IMG/VR virus record: IMGVR_UViG_3300028844_005431
Coordinates: 1 to 39,632 of that record
Strand: one strand, 5' to 3'
From: a virus
Length of the DNA: 39,632 nucleotides
The first letter of the stretch is position 1; each line of letters begins with the position of its first letter. Below are positions 23,026-32,117 of the stretch, one piece after another. The position numbers and the translations under genes are program-made. The notes under the pieces are model-generated. The model was given only the letters and a program-made list of their open reading frames with translations, made no database searches and had not been told where the DNA came from.

Positions 23026-23999
23026 TGAAAAAAGCATTAATAACTGGAATTAGTGGACAGGATGGTTCTTTTTTAGCAGACTTTTTGTTAGAAAAAGGAT
23101 ATGAAGTATATGGTATAGAGAGAAGATGCTCTACACCAAATAGAACAAATACTAAACACTTAGAAGGTAGAGTAACATTTCTCAATGGTGATTTAACAGA
23201 TCAAAATTCATTGTTAAGATGTATAAAACAATCTGATCCTGATGAGGTTTATAATTTAGCATCACAATCATTCGTGGGTGAGAGTTGGAATACACCAGAA
23301 CAATCTGGCGATGTTACAGGTCTTGGTGCTCTAAGAATGTTAGAGGCTATTAGAGAATATAATTATATGTATCATCATAAAGATATCAAATATTATCAGG
23401 CATCAACATCTGAAATGTTTGGTAGGATGGAAAACTATGCCAATGAAAATACTTTGTTTTATCCAAGGTCACCCTATGGTGTAGCAAAATTATATGCTCA
23501 TTGGATTACTATAAATTATAGAGAGTCTTATGATATGTTTAATTGTTGTGGTATTCTGTTCAATCATGAATCAGAGCGCCGAGGTGTAGAATTTGTAACT
23601 CGTAAGATCACAGATGGTGTTGCTAAGATACATTTGGGGTTGAAAGACACTATAAAGTTAGGTAACTTGGATGTAAAACGAGATTGGGGATATGCTCCTG
23701 ACTATGTTGAATGTATGTGGAGAATGTTACAGCAAGATGAACCTGATGATTATATAGTAGCTACTGGTAAATTTCATACATTGGGTGATTTTTTAGACAA
23801 ATCCTTTAAAAGTATTGGTGTAGATGATTGGTCAAAATATGTTGTTCAAGATCCAAGGTATATGAGGCCTGCTGATGTATTTTACTTAGCTGGTAATGCT
23901 GATAAAGCTAAATCAAAGTTGGGGTGGAAACCTAAAACATCATTTGAAGGCATGATTGATATTATGGTTAAAAACGATATTCAAAAATATAGGAAATAA
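23025..23999 (+). CDS. gmd: GDP-mannose 4,6-dehydratase (second copy)
   Basis: A 324-residue canonical GMD. Numbering from the upstream ATG (23022): ITGISGQDGSFL (8-19), NLASQSFVGESW, QASTSEMFG (126-134), Y152-x3-K156 in YPRSPYGVAK, and LFNHESERRGVEFVTRK. Of the two adjacent ATGs, 23025 is preferred because GGAGA (23016-23020) is then 4 bases away rather than 1. Compared with the copy at 19828 it has an N-terminal half with more of the classical GMD signature, so this may be the main catalyst. A single-gene interval of other enzymes separates the two copies, and their divergence argues against a recent duplication. Confidence 0.93.
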   Translation: MKKALITGISGQDGSFLADFLLEKGYEVYGIERRCSTPNRTNTKHLEGRVTFLNGDLTDQNSLLRCIKQSDPDEVYNLASQSFVGESWNTPEQSGDVTGLGALRMLEAIREYNYMYHHKDIKYYQASTSEMFGRMENYANENTLFYPRSPYGVAKLYAHWITINYRESYDMFNCCGILFNHESERRGVEFVTRKITDGVAKIHLGLKDTIKLGNLDVKRDWGYAPDYVECMWRMLQQDEPDDYIVATGKFHTLGDFLDKSFKSIGVDDWSKYVVQDPRYMRPADVFYLAGNADKAKSKLGWKPKTSFEGMIDIMVKNDIQKYRK

Positions 24000-24000
24000 T

Positions 24001-25023
24001 ATGAAATTAGCTTATGTAGTAGACTCCTGTGCTCAAAATTCATTTTATGTAAAAGATGGAGTTGGTTATGATTTTATTAAACATAAACCATATGCCCATA
24101 ATCGATCTATTAATCCAAGTTTAACTATATCAAGTTGGAATTTTCCATTTTTATTTGGTGATGGGTGTTTTTTAAATTTAATAGAATGGGTTAAGGAAGA
24201 TTTAGATTTTCCTGATTACGATTTGGATATAATACTTTATGGTTGTGAACGAGCGGGTTTGGATAATGAAACAAAACATCTCTATTCGGTTGATAGGTTG
24301 AGAAAAAAATACCCAAATGCTAAAATAGTAGGTTGGGCTAAAGAACAAGAATTATCAGTACATAATAGAGAAGTTAGGTATGATAATTGGATGAAATTTT
24401 TTAAAGAATGTGATACTATGTCAGCGCATGGTATATCTACTATGAAAGAACTAAATGAATGGAAAGAAATAGAAAATAATACAGAAAGAAAATTTAATTT
24501 TATATCATGCCCTATAAATATAAATCCTTATTATGATTTATTTTATACAGACGAGAAGGAAGAATCTCTCTATGGTTATTTACCAAATCCAATGCATCGT
24601 AGAGGTAGAACTTATGAGTTTGTGTCCTATCTAAGTAAAAAATATAAAATTCCAGCTAAGTTTAAACCTCTTAAAGAAAATCAAAGGTTTGATTATATGA
24701 ATCAAACAGATTTTATAAAACTTTGGAGTTCTAGTATGTTTCATTTTAACTTAGATCCCGTAATGAATCATCCAGGACACCAAACGATTCAAGTAGCAAA
24801 TGTTGGTTCAATTAACATGGGTGGAATGAATGAGTCACATTTTCTTTTGTATCCTGAAACTGCTACATGTGATTACAAAATACTTGAAGATAAATTTGTA
24901 GAATATTTAGAAGATATTGACAAACGATTTGAAGTTATAAATTATGCTTGGAAAAAATTAAATGCTTATTATAGTTTTGATATAATAGGAGATCAAATTA
25001 TAGAATTGTATGATAAAAATTAA
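24001..25023 (+). CDS. Probable glycosyltransferase (GT-B like), unknown family
   Basis: A 340-residue protein. The ATG at 24001 follows TAGGAAATAAT; the frame upstream of it lies within the previous gene. The C-terminal part, FHFNLDPVMNHPGHQTIQVANVGSINMGG, resembles the donor domain of GT-B enzymes, and FLLYPETATCDY continues it. The N-terminal domain has INPSLTISSWNFPFLFGDGC and a second strand DLDIILYGCERAG. No exact family is recognised. It overlaps the following exostosin-like gene by 14 bases. Confidence 0.55.
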   Translation: MKLAYVVDSCAQNSFYVKDGVGYDFIKHKPYAHNRSINPSLTISSWNFPFLFGDGCFLNLIEWVKEDLDFPDYDLDIILYGCERAGLDNETKHLYSVDRLRKKYPNAKIVGWAKEQELSVHNREVRYDNWMKFFKECDTMSAHGISTMKELNEWKEIENNTERKFNFISCPININPYYDLFYTDEKEESLYGYLPNPMHRRGRTYEFVSYLSKKYKIPAKFKPLKENQRFDYMNQTDFIKLWSSSMFHFNLDPVMNHPGHQTIQVANVGSINMGGMNESHFLLYPETATCDYKILEDKFVEYLEDIDKRFEVINYAWKKLNAYYSFDIIGDQIIELYDKN

Positions 25024-26029
25024 AATACTTAATCCTACCAATGGAAGAAATGAATCCACATTTCGCCCATTTCAATTTATTAGAAATACGCTTAGAGACT
25101 ATAGCATAGAGATAACCGATTCTGATGATTATGACTATCTGTTCATAGGAATGTCAGATTTTATGAATCATGATTTACTTATGAGAGATGGTATAGATTG
25201 GGGATTGGAAAAATTATCAAATATTACAGGTGATTATTTTTTATTCGATGGTTCTGACTCACATTCATTGATGACATCCTATGATGTTTTCACCCAAAGT
25301 AAGGCAATATATTTGTTTAAGAATCAATTGCTTAAAAATAGAGTTGATTATCATAAGCCAAAGGCATTTAATAAATGGTTTTTCGGTTCAGGTAGTAAAA
25401 TGGATGTGGGATATGATATACCATTAGATGTTTGGGATAGAATTAAATTAACTGGATGGAATATGATGTCTAATATACCATCTCATAAACAATACTTGAA
25501 CATAAATAAAAGTAAAACAATTGATATTTGTGCTATATTTGGTGCAGGAAGTGATACACCAACACCCGCACATGGAGTCACCACTCACCTTTTATACAAA
25601 TCTCACAGAACAAAAATACTGAAAGTTGTAGAGAAATTATCACAAAAGTATAATGTTGTTCATGGCAGAAAACCATTTCAAGAGTATATGCAAATACTAT
25701 ATAATTCAAAAATTTCTATTTCACCATTTGGTATGGGAGAAATTAGACAAGGTGATGGTGAGGCAGTACAATTAGGAACTACAATATGTAAAGAGAATAT
25801 GTCAAGATATGATTTCGGTTCAAATGTTTGGGAGGAAAACAAAACATATATACCGTTCAGTTACGATTGTTCAGATTTATATGAAGTATTAGAACATAAC
25901 ATTAATAATTACGATTATTCAATTGTTGAAAACATGAGAGATAAATATTTACAAGAATATGATTATAATAAGTTATGTGAAAGATGGTATTATATTTTTA
26001 GCAATTTAGATGGTATAGTTAATGAGTAA
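25010..26029 (+). CDS. Exostosin-like glycosyltransferase (first paralogue)
   Basis: A 339-residue GT-B-like protein, paralogue of the gene at 29304. Both share LRDYSI(E/D)ITDSDDYDY near the N-terminus, GDYFLF(D/H)G, NKWFFGxGS, GYDIP and the donor-domain motif SPFGMGE. The SPFGMGE...GEAVQLGT arrangement resembles exostosin (GT47-like) C-terminal domains. The paralogue's RDLELIQWE is here DGEAVQLGT. The donor is unknown. It overlaps the preceding gene by 14 bases and the FAD oxidoreductase by 8. Confidence 0.65.
   Translation: MIKIKILNPTNGRNESTFRPFQFIRNTLRDYSIEITDSDDYDYLFIGMSDFMNHDLLMRDGIDWGLEKLSNITGDYFLFDGSDSHSLMTSYDVFTQSKAIYLFKNQLLKNRVDYHKPKAFNKWFFGSGSKMDVGYDIPLDVWDRIKLTGWNMMSNIPSHKQYLNINKSKTIDICAIFGAGSDTPTPAHGVTTHLLYKSHRTKILKVVEKLSQKYNVVHGRKPFQEYMQILYNSKISISPFGMGEIRQGDGEAVQLGTTICKENMSRYDFGSNVWEENKTYIPFSYDCSDLYEVLEHNINNYDYSIVENMRDKYLQEYDYNKLCERWYYIFSNLDGIVNE
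25094..25138 (+). repeat. 45-base tract nearly identical to 29379-29423
   Basis: 44 of 45 bases match the tract at 29379-29423, encoding RDYSI(E/D)ITDSDDYDY in each exostosin-like paralogue. The surrounding gene sequence is much more divergent. A second identical run of about 19 bases (CAGGTGATTATTTTTTATT, near 25227 and 29512) lies downstream in both genes. Confidence 0.75.
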
Positions 26030-27014
26030 AATATTAATAATTGGTGCTGGTTTATTTGGTTGTACTATAGGGTATGAATTAAATAAAGTTGGCCATCAAG
26101 TTACAATAGTAGAAAAAGACTCTGATATTATGATGAATGCTTCTAAATTAAATCACAATAGAGTGCATTTTGGTTATCATTATCCAAGAAGTTTGGATAC
26201 TGCAAAACAAAGTTTAGATGGTTTGAAATATTTTACTAAACATTATATTGAATCGATGGTGTCTGGATTCCCAAACTACTATATGGTTGCAAAGGAGGAT
26301 AGTAATGTCACTTCGGTAGAATATATAGAATTTTGTGAAAAGTTAAAAATAAATCATGAATACGATAATTTTCCTCCTGACAATTTAGTTGATAAAAAAT
26401 TAATATCATCTTCAATAAAAGTTTATGAAGGAATTTATGATTATGTAACTTTGAAAAGATTGGTCTTAAATAAAATATCAAGATTAGATTTGAGATTAAA
26501 TTCGCCATTTCAAACCTCGGATGGGTATGATTATGTAATAAATACTTCCTATGCTAATGTTAATTCTATTAATAAGGAATTGGGTGTCTCTACATTAAAT
26601 TTAAAATTTCAAGATGTAGTGATACCTATTTTTAAAATGAAAAGCGATCCATTTGGTTTAACTATTATGGATGGTCCTTTTTGTAGTGTAATGCCTAAAG
26701 GTAGAGAAGAGAATAGATTTTTACTATATAATCCAAAGTATTCGGTATTGAGTGAATCTGATGAAAACAATTTTGATGGTGGTGATTTTGATATTGATAT
26801 TATTTATAAGGAGTCGGAAAAGTATTTTCCATTTTTATCAGAGGTAGAACCAGATGGGTATTGGAGAACTATTAGAGCTTTACCAAAAAATAATGATGAT
26901 TCGAGACTTTCGGATATATTTATTGATAATAATAATAATAATGTTATCACCATATTATCTGGTAAAGTAACAACCTGTCACAAGATAGGTTTAGAGTTGG
27001 CAAAAATGTTATGA
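26022..27014 (+). CDS. FAD-dependent oxidoreductase (DAO-like)
   Basis: A 330-residue protein with an N-terminal FAD-binding loop, G8-A-G10-L-F-G13, followed by E31 in TIVEKD, which binds the ribose. NHNRVHFGYHYPRS (about 44-57) matches the second conserved stretch seen in D-amino-acid-oxidase-like enzymes of polysaccharide clusters. SVMPKGREENRFLLY and the C-terminal VITILSGKVTTCHKIG close the fold. The substrate may be a sugar or an amino compound. It overlaps the exostosin-like gene by 8 bases and the MocA-type gene by 4, and so sits in a three-gene oxidoreductase/carbamoylation cassette. Confidence 0.75.
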   Translation: MSKILIIGAGLFGCTIGYELNKVGHQVTIVEKDSDIMMNASKLNHNRVHFGYHYPRSLDTAKQSLDGLKYFTKHYIESMVSGFPNYYMVAKEDSNVTSVEYIEFCEKLKINHEYDNFPPDNLVDKKLISSSIKVYEGIYDYVTLKRLVLNKISRLDLRLNSPFQTSDGYDYVINTSYANVNSINKELGVSTLNLKFQDVVIPIFKMKSDPFGLTIMDGPFCSVMPKGREENRFLLYNPKYSVLSESDENNFDGGDFDIDIIYKESEKYFPFLSEVEPDGYWRTIRALPKNNDDSRLSDIFIDNNNNNVITILSGKVTTCHKIGLELAKML

Positions 27015-27715
27015 TAAATGTAGGATTAATTGGTTATGGTTATTGGGGTAAAATAATACACTCCAAACTAAAATTAATATCAGATGTAAAGTTTATATGT
27101 AGAAGTAAAGATACTTATGTGGATAAATTAGATTCTGTTGATTGGGTTTTTGTAGTAACGCCAGATAATACACATTATCGAATAACTAAAACTTGTTTAG
27201 AACATGGTAAGAATGTGTTTTGTGAAAAACCATTTACTTGTAATGTTGGACAAGCTATAAAATTATATAAATTGGCAGAAAAATATAATGTAAAGTTATA
27301 TGTTGATGATGTATTTCGTTATAGAACACAATTAAAAGAGTTACATAGTGTGATTGATAAAGAAAAAAAACTAAAGGTTGTTTGGAATACACTAAAAAGT
27401 GAAAACTATCTTAATAGATTAACTTGGCATCATTTGTATATGTTATATCCAATTTTAAATGGTCAGCTTGATATTGATTGGCCAAGGATAAATAATATAA
27501 CATTTGAGTATGGTGTGACAGATAAAAAATATCATGAAGTTGCTGGTATAGATTTTACACATATCACAGATAATACTGATGCTTTACTGAATATGATTAA
27601 CGGAGTATTAAATCACCCTAAACTTATTGATTGGACTTATAATAGTAATACAACAATTCATTCTGAAAGAATTTTAGGGATGATAAAAGATAATATTAAC
27701 AGGAGTAACAAATGA
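27011..27715 (+). CDS. Short Gfo/Idh/MocA-type oxidoreductase
   Basis: A 234-residue protein with the dinucleotide loop GYGYWG (8-13), VVTPDNTHY and the EKP motif (CEKPFT, 72-74) of the MocA family. The second domain is short compared with the usual total of 310-380 residues; LTWHHLYML (about 137-145) may hold the catalytic histidine. Family members oxidise or reduce sugar hydroxyls, often at C-3. Its shortness leaves open whether substrate is bound normally. It overlaps the FAD gene and the carbamoyltransferase gene by 4 bases each. Confidence 0.8.
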   Translation: MINVGLIGYGYWGKIIHSKLKLISDVKFICRSKDTYVDKLDSVDWVFVVTPDNTHYRITKTCLEHGKNVFCEKPFTCNVGQAIKLYKLAEKYNVKLYVDDVFRYRTQLKELHSVIDKEKKLKVVWNTLKSENYLNRLTWHHLYMLYPILNGQLDIDWPRINNITFEYGVTDKKYHEVAGIDFTHITDNTDALLNMINGVLNHPKLIDWTYNSNTTIHSERILGMIKDNINRSNK

Positions 27716-29307
27716 AAATAGCAGGACTTTGGAATGGACACGATTCGTCTTTTTGTGTACTAGAAAATGGCGTACCAACTATACATGCTGAACTTGAACG
27801 GTATACTAGAGAAAAAGAACCAAAAGGTGATTCTTTTGAGTTATTTAAAAAAGTTTATAAAAATCAAGATGATATAGATTATTGGGTAACTTGTTCCCCA
27901 CTAGATAGTTTTCAGAATGGAAGTAAACGGTGTGTAAAAGTTAGTGATGATTTTAATCATGAAATTTATGGAGTTGGTCATCACCAAGCACATGCTGCTA
28001 ATGCTTTCTTTTCAAGTAATCACGATGAAGCACTTATTATAACAATGGATGGTGGTGGAATAGAATTAGATGGTCAATCAACTTGTAATACTATTTGGAA
28101 GGGTGTTGGAAATAAAATAGAACCTATAGCAATCATACCACAACAAGAATTAAATATTGGGAATGTTTGGTCAAGATTTACAAAGGATATATTCGGTTTA
28201 AATACAGGATACCCATATGGTCATCAAGCTGGTAGTGTTATGGCACAAGCTGCTATGGGTGATAGACAAAAGTTTAGAAATTGGATAGATTGGATGGAGA
28301 AACAGCATGGTAAAAGTGCTCCTGGTTACTTTTTTGTAGACCATTTATATAAATTTTTAGATGAAACTACTTTAAGTGGTATGGGTGATAAAGAAGTTGA
28401 ACAATTAAAATTTGATATCGCTGCTGGTTTACAACAATGGACAGAAGATACTATGAAAGACCTTGTTCAAACAGGATTAGATAAATATAATTCAAAGAAC
28501 CTATGTTTATCAGGTGGTGTTTCATTAAATTGTGTTGGTGTTACAAAAATATATGATTGGTTTGATATTGATAGTATTTACACCCCACCGGTGCCATACG
28601 ATGCTGGGTTATGCTTAGGTGCTGCTCAATATGTATATCATCAAGAGTTAGATAAACCAAGAGTTGTATGGAGTGATAACAGCCCAACTTATTTAGGTGA
28701 AACATATGGAAAAGATAAAGTTGATGAGGCTTTAGAAAAATATAAAGACCAAATAATTGTAGAACAATGTGATGATGATAGAGTGGTAGAGTTATTAGAT
28801 GAGCAAAATATAATATCAGTATTCGGTGGCGGTTCAGAATCAGGTAGAAGAGCTTTGGGTAATAGAAGTATTTTGGCAGATCCTAGAAGTCCTAGCATGA
28901 AAGATAAGATTAATGAAAGAGTGAAACATAGACAATGGTATAGACCATTTGCTCCATCTATATTAAGAGAAGAAGTTAAAAATTGGTTTGATAAAGATGT
29001 AGATAGTCCATATATGTCTTTCTGTTTAAAATTTAAAGAAGATAAAAAAGATAAAGTTCCAGCAGTTATTCATTTTGATGGTACTGCTAGACTACAAACT
29101 GTTTCGGAAAAAGATAATAAATGGTATCATGGATTTATTAGCAAATGGTTTAAAACATCTGGAGTACCTATCGTCTTAAACACAAGTTTTAATGATAGAG
29201 AACCTATAGTAGAAACACCTGAGCATGCTATAAATTGTTACATGGGAACTAACATAGATTATCTCTACTTTTTTGATTTTGGTCTATTAATTAAAAAAAC
29301 TAAATGA
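27712..29307 (+). CDS. Carbamoyltransferase, NodU/CmcH family
   Basis: A 531-residue enzyme that transfers a carbamoyl group from carbamoyl phosphate to a hydroxyl, as in NodU (Nod-factor carbamoylation), CmcH and TobZ. The N-terminal Kae1-like domain has GLWNGHDSSF and GVGHHQAHAANAFF with H90, H91 and H94 as metal ligands, followed by ITMDGGGIE; LSGGVSLNCVG, PYDAGLCLGAA and GGGSESGRRALGNRSILADPR are the family's ATP and transfer motifs. The C-terminal YrdC-like domain includes RPFAPSILREE and NTSFNDREPIVETPEHA. The acceptor is probably a sugar hydroxyl of the glycan made here. Lengths of family members are near 530-570, so this is full length. Confidence 0.93.
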   Translation: MKIAGLWNGHDSSFCVLENGVPTIHAELERYTREKEPKGDSFELFKKVYKNQDDIDYWVTCSPLDSFQNGSKRCVKVSDDFNHEIYGVGHHQAHAANAFFSSNHDEALIITMDGGGIELDGQSTCNTIWKGVGNKIEPIAIIPQQELNIGNVWSRFTKDIFGLNTGYPYGHQAGSVMAQAAMGDRQKFRNWIDWMEKQHGKSAPGYFFVDHLYKFLDETTLSGMGDKEVEQLKFDIAAGLQQWTEDTMKDLVQTGLDKYNSKNLCLSGGVSLNCVGVTKIYDWFDIDSIYTPPVPYDAGLCLGAAQYVYHQELDKPRVVWSDNSPTYLGETYGKDKVDEALEKYKDQIIVEQCDDDRVVELLDEQNIISVFGGGSESGRRALGNRSILADPRSPSMKDKINERVKHRQWYRPFAPSILREEVKNWFDKDVDSPYMSFCLKFKEDKKDKVPAVIHFDGTARLQTVSEKDNKWYHGFISKWFKTSGVPIVLNTSFNDREPIVETPEHAINCYMGTNIDYLYFFDFGLLIKKTK

Positions 29308-30317
29308 TTAAAATAAAGTTATCTGATAACCAAAATATTAAATGTTTTAGTGGTCTTATTGTTGCGAGAGACATGTTAAGAGACTATAGCATAGACATAA
29401 CCGATTCTGATGATTATGACTATGAGTTTGTAGATGCTAATCAGTTTTTAAAGTTATCTCTTCCGTTACAAGAGAGTATTGATTGGGGACTAGAAAATTT
29501 ATCTAAGAAGTCAGGTGATTATTTTTTATTTCATGGTGGTGATTCTACATCAATTATGGGAGTTTACGAAGTATTTGTAGAGTCAAATGCTAAATACTTG
29601 TTTAAAAAACAGTTATTGTCACAAGAAGACTATAAAGAAAAGACAACATTAAATAAATGGTTTTTTGGAAATGGTTCTATATTGGACAGAGGATATGATA
29701 TACCTGATGATGTTTATGCTAGAATGAAACTTACTGGTTATAATGTAGCACATAACTGGCCACATTTACAAACGATGCAAGATGGAAAATCAAATCGTGA
29801 TATCGATGTTTGTGCTGTATATCAAGGTATTTTGGATAATGGAAACATGGATCATGAGGTTAGAAGTGATGTTTTATATACTGAGCATAGAAATGGCGCT
29901 TGGAAAGAGTTAGAGAAACTAGATGATAAATATAATATAGTCAAAGGTCAATCTACACAACAACAATTTATAGACATGATGAAGAAGTCAAGGGTAGGAT
30001 TATCACCATTTGGAATGGGGGAATTATGTTACAGAGACTTGGAGTTAATTCAATGGGAGTGTTTGTTAGTTAAACCAGATATGAGTAAAGTTATAACAGA
30101 GCCAGATTTCTTTAAACCAATGAAAACTTATGTGCCAGTAAAACCAGATTGGTCAAATTTAAATGAAACTTTAGAAAAAGTTCTTGACAATTACAAAGAT
30201 TATCAGTATATTATAGACAATGCTAGACAAAAAGTAGTAGAGATGTATTCATATGAAAATGTTTGTATGTATTGGTATAACTTTTTTGCTAGTTTAAATG
30301 GAGTGGAAAATGCATAA
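29304..30317 (+). CDS. Exostosin-like glycosyltransferase (second paralogue)
   Basis: A 337-residue GT-B-like protein, paralogue of the gene at 25010. The motif SPFGMGELCYRDLELIQWECLLVKPDMS is the more typical exostosin-like donor-domain form; the first paralogue lacks the YRDLEL part. Shared features are LRDYSIDITDSDDYDY, GDYFLFHGGDS, NKWFFGNGS and GYDIPDDV. The donor is unknown. It overlaps the carbamoyltransferase by 4 bases and the following GT2 by 8. Confidence 0.68.
   Translation: MIKIKLSDNQNIKCFSGLIVARDMLRDYSIDITDSDDYDYEFVDANQFLKLSLPLQESIDWGLENLSKKSGDYFLFHGGDSTSIMGVYEVFVESNAKYLFKKQLLSQEDYKEKTTLNKWFFGNGSILDRGYDIPDDVYARMKLTGYNVAHNWPHLQTMQDGKSNRDIDVCAVYQGILDNGNMDHEVRSDVLYTEHRNGAWKELEKLDDKYNIVKGQSTQQQFIDMMKKSRVGLSPFGMGELCYRDLELIQWECLLVKPDMSKVITEPDFFKPMKTYVPVKPDWSNLNETLEKVLDNYKDYQYIIDNARQKVVEMYSYENVCMYWYNFFASLNGVENA
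29379..29423 (+). repeat. 45-base tract nearly identical to 25094-25138
   Basis: This is the partner of the tract at 25094-25138, about 4.29 kb away, in direct orientation. The pair lies near the 5' ends of the two exostosin-like genes and flanks the FAD, MocA and NodU genes. Confidence 0.75.
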
Positions 30318-31215
30318 AATAACATCAGTAATTCCAACTTATAATAACTTACCATTTCTAAAACTAACTGTTACATCTGTTAGACAAAATTGTTATTATA
30401 ATGATATGCCTATCTTTATCTTTGCTGAGAATTGTACAGATGGAACAAATGAATGGTTAGCAAAAAACGCTGATGAACTTAAATTAGATTACCATGTAGA
30501 AAATGATGGGGATAGAGAAAATCAACGAGGTATCGGTGGTGGTATTGATTTATGTGTTAGTCATGTTAAAACTGAATTTGTTAATATATTACATTCAGAT
30601 TTTTGGTTAGGTCCTAATCAAGACATTGAATTATTAAAACTATATGATGATATCAAACCAGGTGAAAGACTAATTGCTTCTTCATTTAGAGTTCAGCCGA
30701 ACATATTTCCAAACGATCCTCCATATAGACCTGGTACTATATTTGTTGATTTTGATGAGTTTGGTGTTCATGATACAGACTTTGATGGTGATTATTTTGA
30801 CCAATGGTCTAATGAATTTACTAAAGATAATGATATTCAAATTAGAAAAGCTGGTGGTGCTGGATACTTCTGTAGAACAGAAGACCATATAAACATAGGT
30901 GGTAACGATCCAATATTCCAACCGATGTATTGGGAAGATAAAGACCTTTTCATGAGAATGCAAATGGAAGATTATAAGTTTATAATGACAAGTAAATCTC
31001 TTATCTGGCATTTTACTTCAAGGACATCAAGGTTTCCAAATGGAACTAAAGAGTTAGATAACAATAAAAGACCAGCGCATATCGTAAGATGGGAACAACG
31101 AGCTATGCAAAGATTTATAAACAAATGGGGAAGACTACCAGATGAAGATGAAGATACATTTGTAGTGCCAATAAGAGGAACTAATAATCTAAATAAAATA
31201 GAGTGGCCATTTTGA
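30310..31215 (+). CDS. Glycosyltransferase family 2
   Basis: A 301-residue GT2 enzyme. The ATG at 30310 lies after GGAG (30300-30303) with suitable spacing, better than the ATG at 30298. HKITSVIPTYNNLPFLKLTVTSVRQN is the standard N-terminus, FIFAENCTDGTNEWL the nucleotide-binding helix, and ILHSDFWLGP takes the DxD place as HSDF. GGAGYFCR and MYWEDKDLFMRM supply the acceptor-binding region and catalytic-base acidic residues (WEDKD). It resembles the GT2 at 35518 in overall plan. Donor and acceptor are unknown. Confidence 0.82.
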   Translation: MHKITSVIPTYNNLPFLKLTVTSVRQNCYYNDMPIFIFAENCTDGTNEWLAKNADELKLDYHVENDGDRENQRGIGGGIDLCVSHVKTEFVNILHSDFWLGPNQDIELLKLYDDIKPGERLIASSFRVQPNIFPNDPPYRPGTIFVDFDEFGVHDTDFDGDYFDQWSNEFTKDNDIQIRKAGGAGYFCRTEDHINIGGNDPIFQPMYWEDKDLFMRMQMEDYKFIMTSKSLIWHFTSRTSRFPNGTKELDNNKRPAHIVRWEQRAMQRFINKWGRLPDEDEDTFVVPIRGTNNLNKIEWPF

Positions 31216-32117
31216 ATAAAACATTAATAATAGGTAGTGGTGGATATATAGGTTCACGACTTTCAAGAGAAATACAAGCCGATGGAGTTGACATTAATTG
31301 GTTTAAAAAAGGCAGTAAAGATATTGACTTTAAGGACTTGACAAGAGATTACTATTCTCAGTATGATAATATTATTTTACTTGCTGGACATTCAAGTGTT
31401 AAGATGTCTGAGGGTAATCTAAATAGTTGTTTCAACAATAACGTTAGAAACTTTATTGATTTATTAGAGAAGTTAGACAAACAGAAATTAATATATGCTA
31501 GCTCATCAAGTGTCTATGGTTCAGTTGGTGGTAAAACAGTAAATGAAAAATACTTTGGGTTTGAACCATACAATCAATATGACATATCAAAACATACAGC
31601 AGATTTGTATGCTCAAAAATCTGATGTTGAGTATTATGCTCTTAGATTTGGAACTGTGAATGGATACTCACCATTTTTAAGAAGTGATGTAATGATAAAT
31701 GCCATGGTAAATAGTGCTTTGGTAGATGGCCATATTAAACTTTATATCAAAGATACAATGCGGCCTATATTAGGTATAAACGATTTATGTAGAGCCGTTG
31801 ATGCTATAATAGAATGTGATGAAGATAAAAGAGGTTTATACAATCTAGCATCATTTAACAAAACTGCTGAACAAATTGCTTACGAGGTTGCGGATGTAAT
31901 GGGTGTCGAGGTTCTAGAGTTTGAGGCAGATCCTACACAAATTAAAAATACTAAAAATCAAACTAAAGCTTATAACTTTTCAATATCTACATTAAAGTTT
32001 AGAAAAGAATTTGGGTTTAAATTTAAAGATACCGTAGAGGGATTGGCTACTGAATTAAAAGATAGATGGGATGATATGAAAAAAACAAACAGAAGCGAGG
32101 CTGTAGATTATGAGTGA
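31212..32117 (+). CDS. NAD-dependent sugar epimerase/reductase (extended SDR), TTG start
   Basis: A 301-residue extended SDR. No ATG is available; TTG at 31212 follows GAGTGG and overlaps the previous stop (TTGA), and GTG at 31203 is the alternative. GSGGYIGS is the dinucleotide loop, ASSSSVYGS the serine motif and Y123-x3-K127 (YDISK) the catalytic pair. It is of the dTDP/GDP-4-keto-sugar reductase or UDP-sugar epimerase type, but the substrate is undetermined. It sits just upstream of a sugar C-methyltransferase, so the two may act on one 4-keto sugar. Confidence 0.82.
   Translation: MNKTLIIGSGGYIGSRLSREIQADGVDINWFKKGSKDIDFKDLTRDYYSQYDNIILLAGHSSVKMSEGNLNSCFNNNVRNFIDLLEKLDKQKLIYASSSSVYGSVGGKTVNEKYFGFEPYNQYDISKHTADLYAQKSDVEYYALRFGTVNGYSPFLRSDVMINAMVNSALVDGHIKLYIKDTMRPILGINDLCRAVDAIIECDEDKRGLYNLASFNKTAEQIAYEVADVMGVEVLEFEADPTQIKNTKNQTKAYNFSISTLKFRKEFGFKFKDTVEGLATELKDRWDDMKKTNRSEAVDYE

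Noticed and set aside
23956-24000. Upstream extension of the glycosyltransferase at 24001
   Set aside because: The extra 15 codons lie entirely within the second gmd in another frame and the ribosome-binding site favours 24001.
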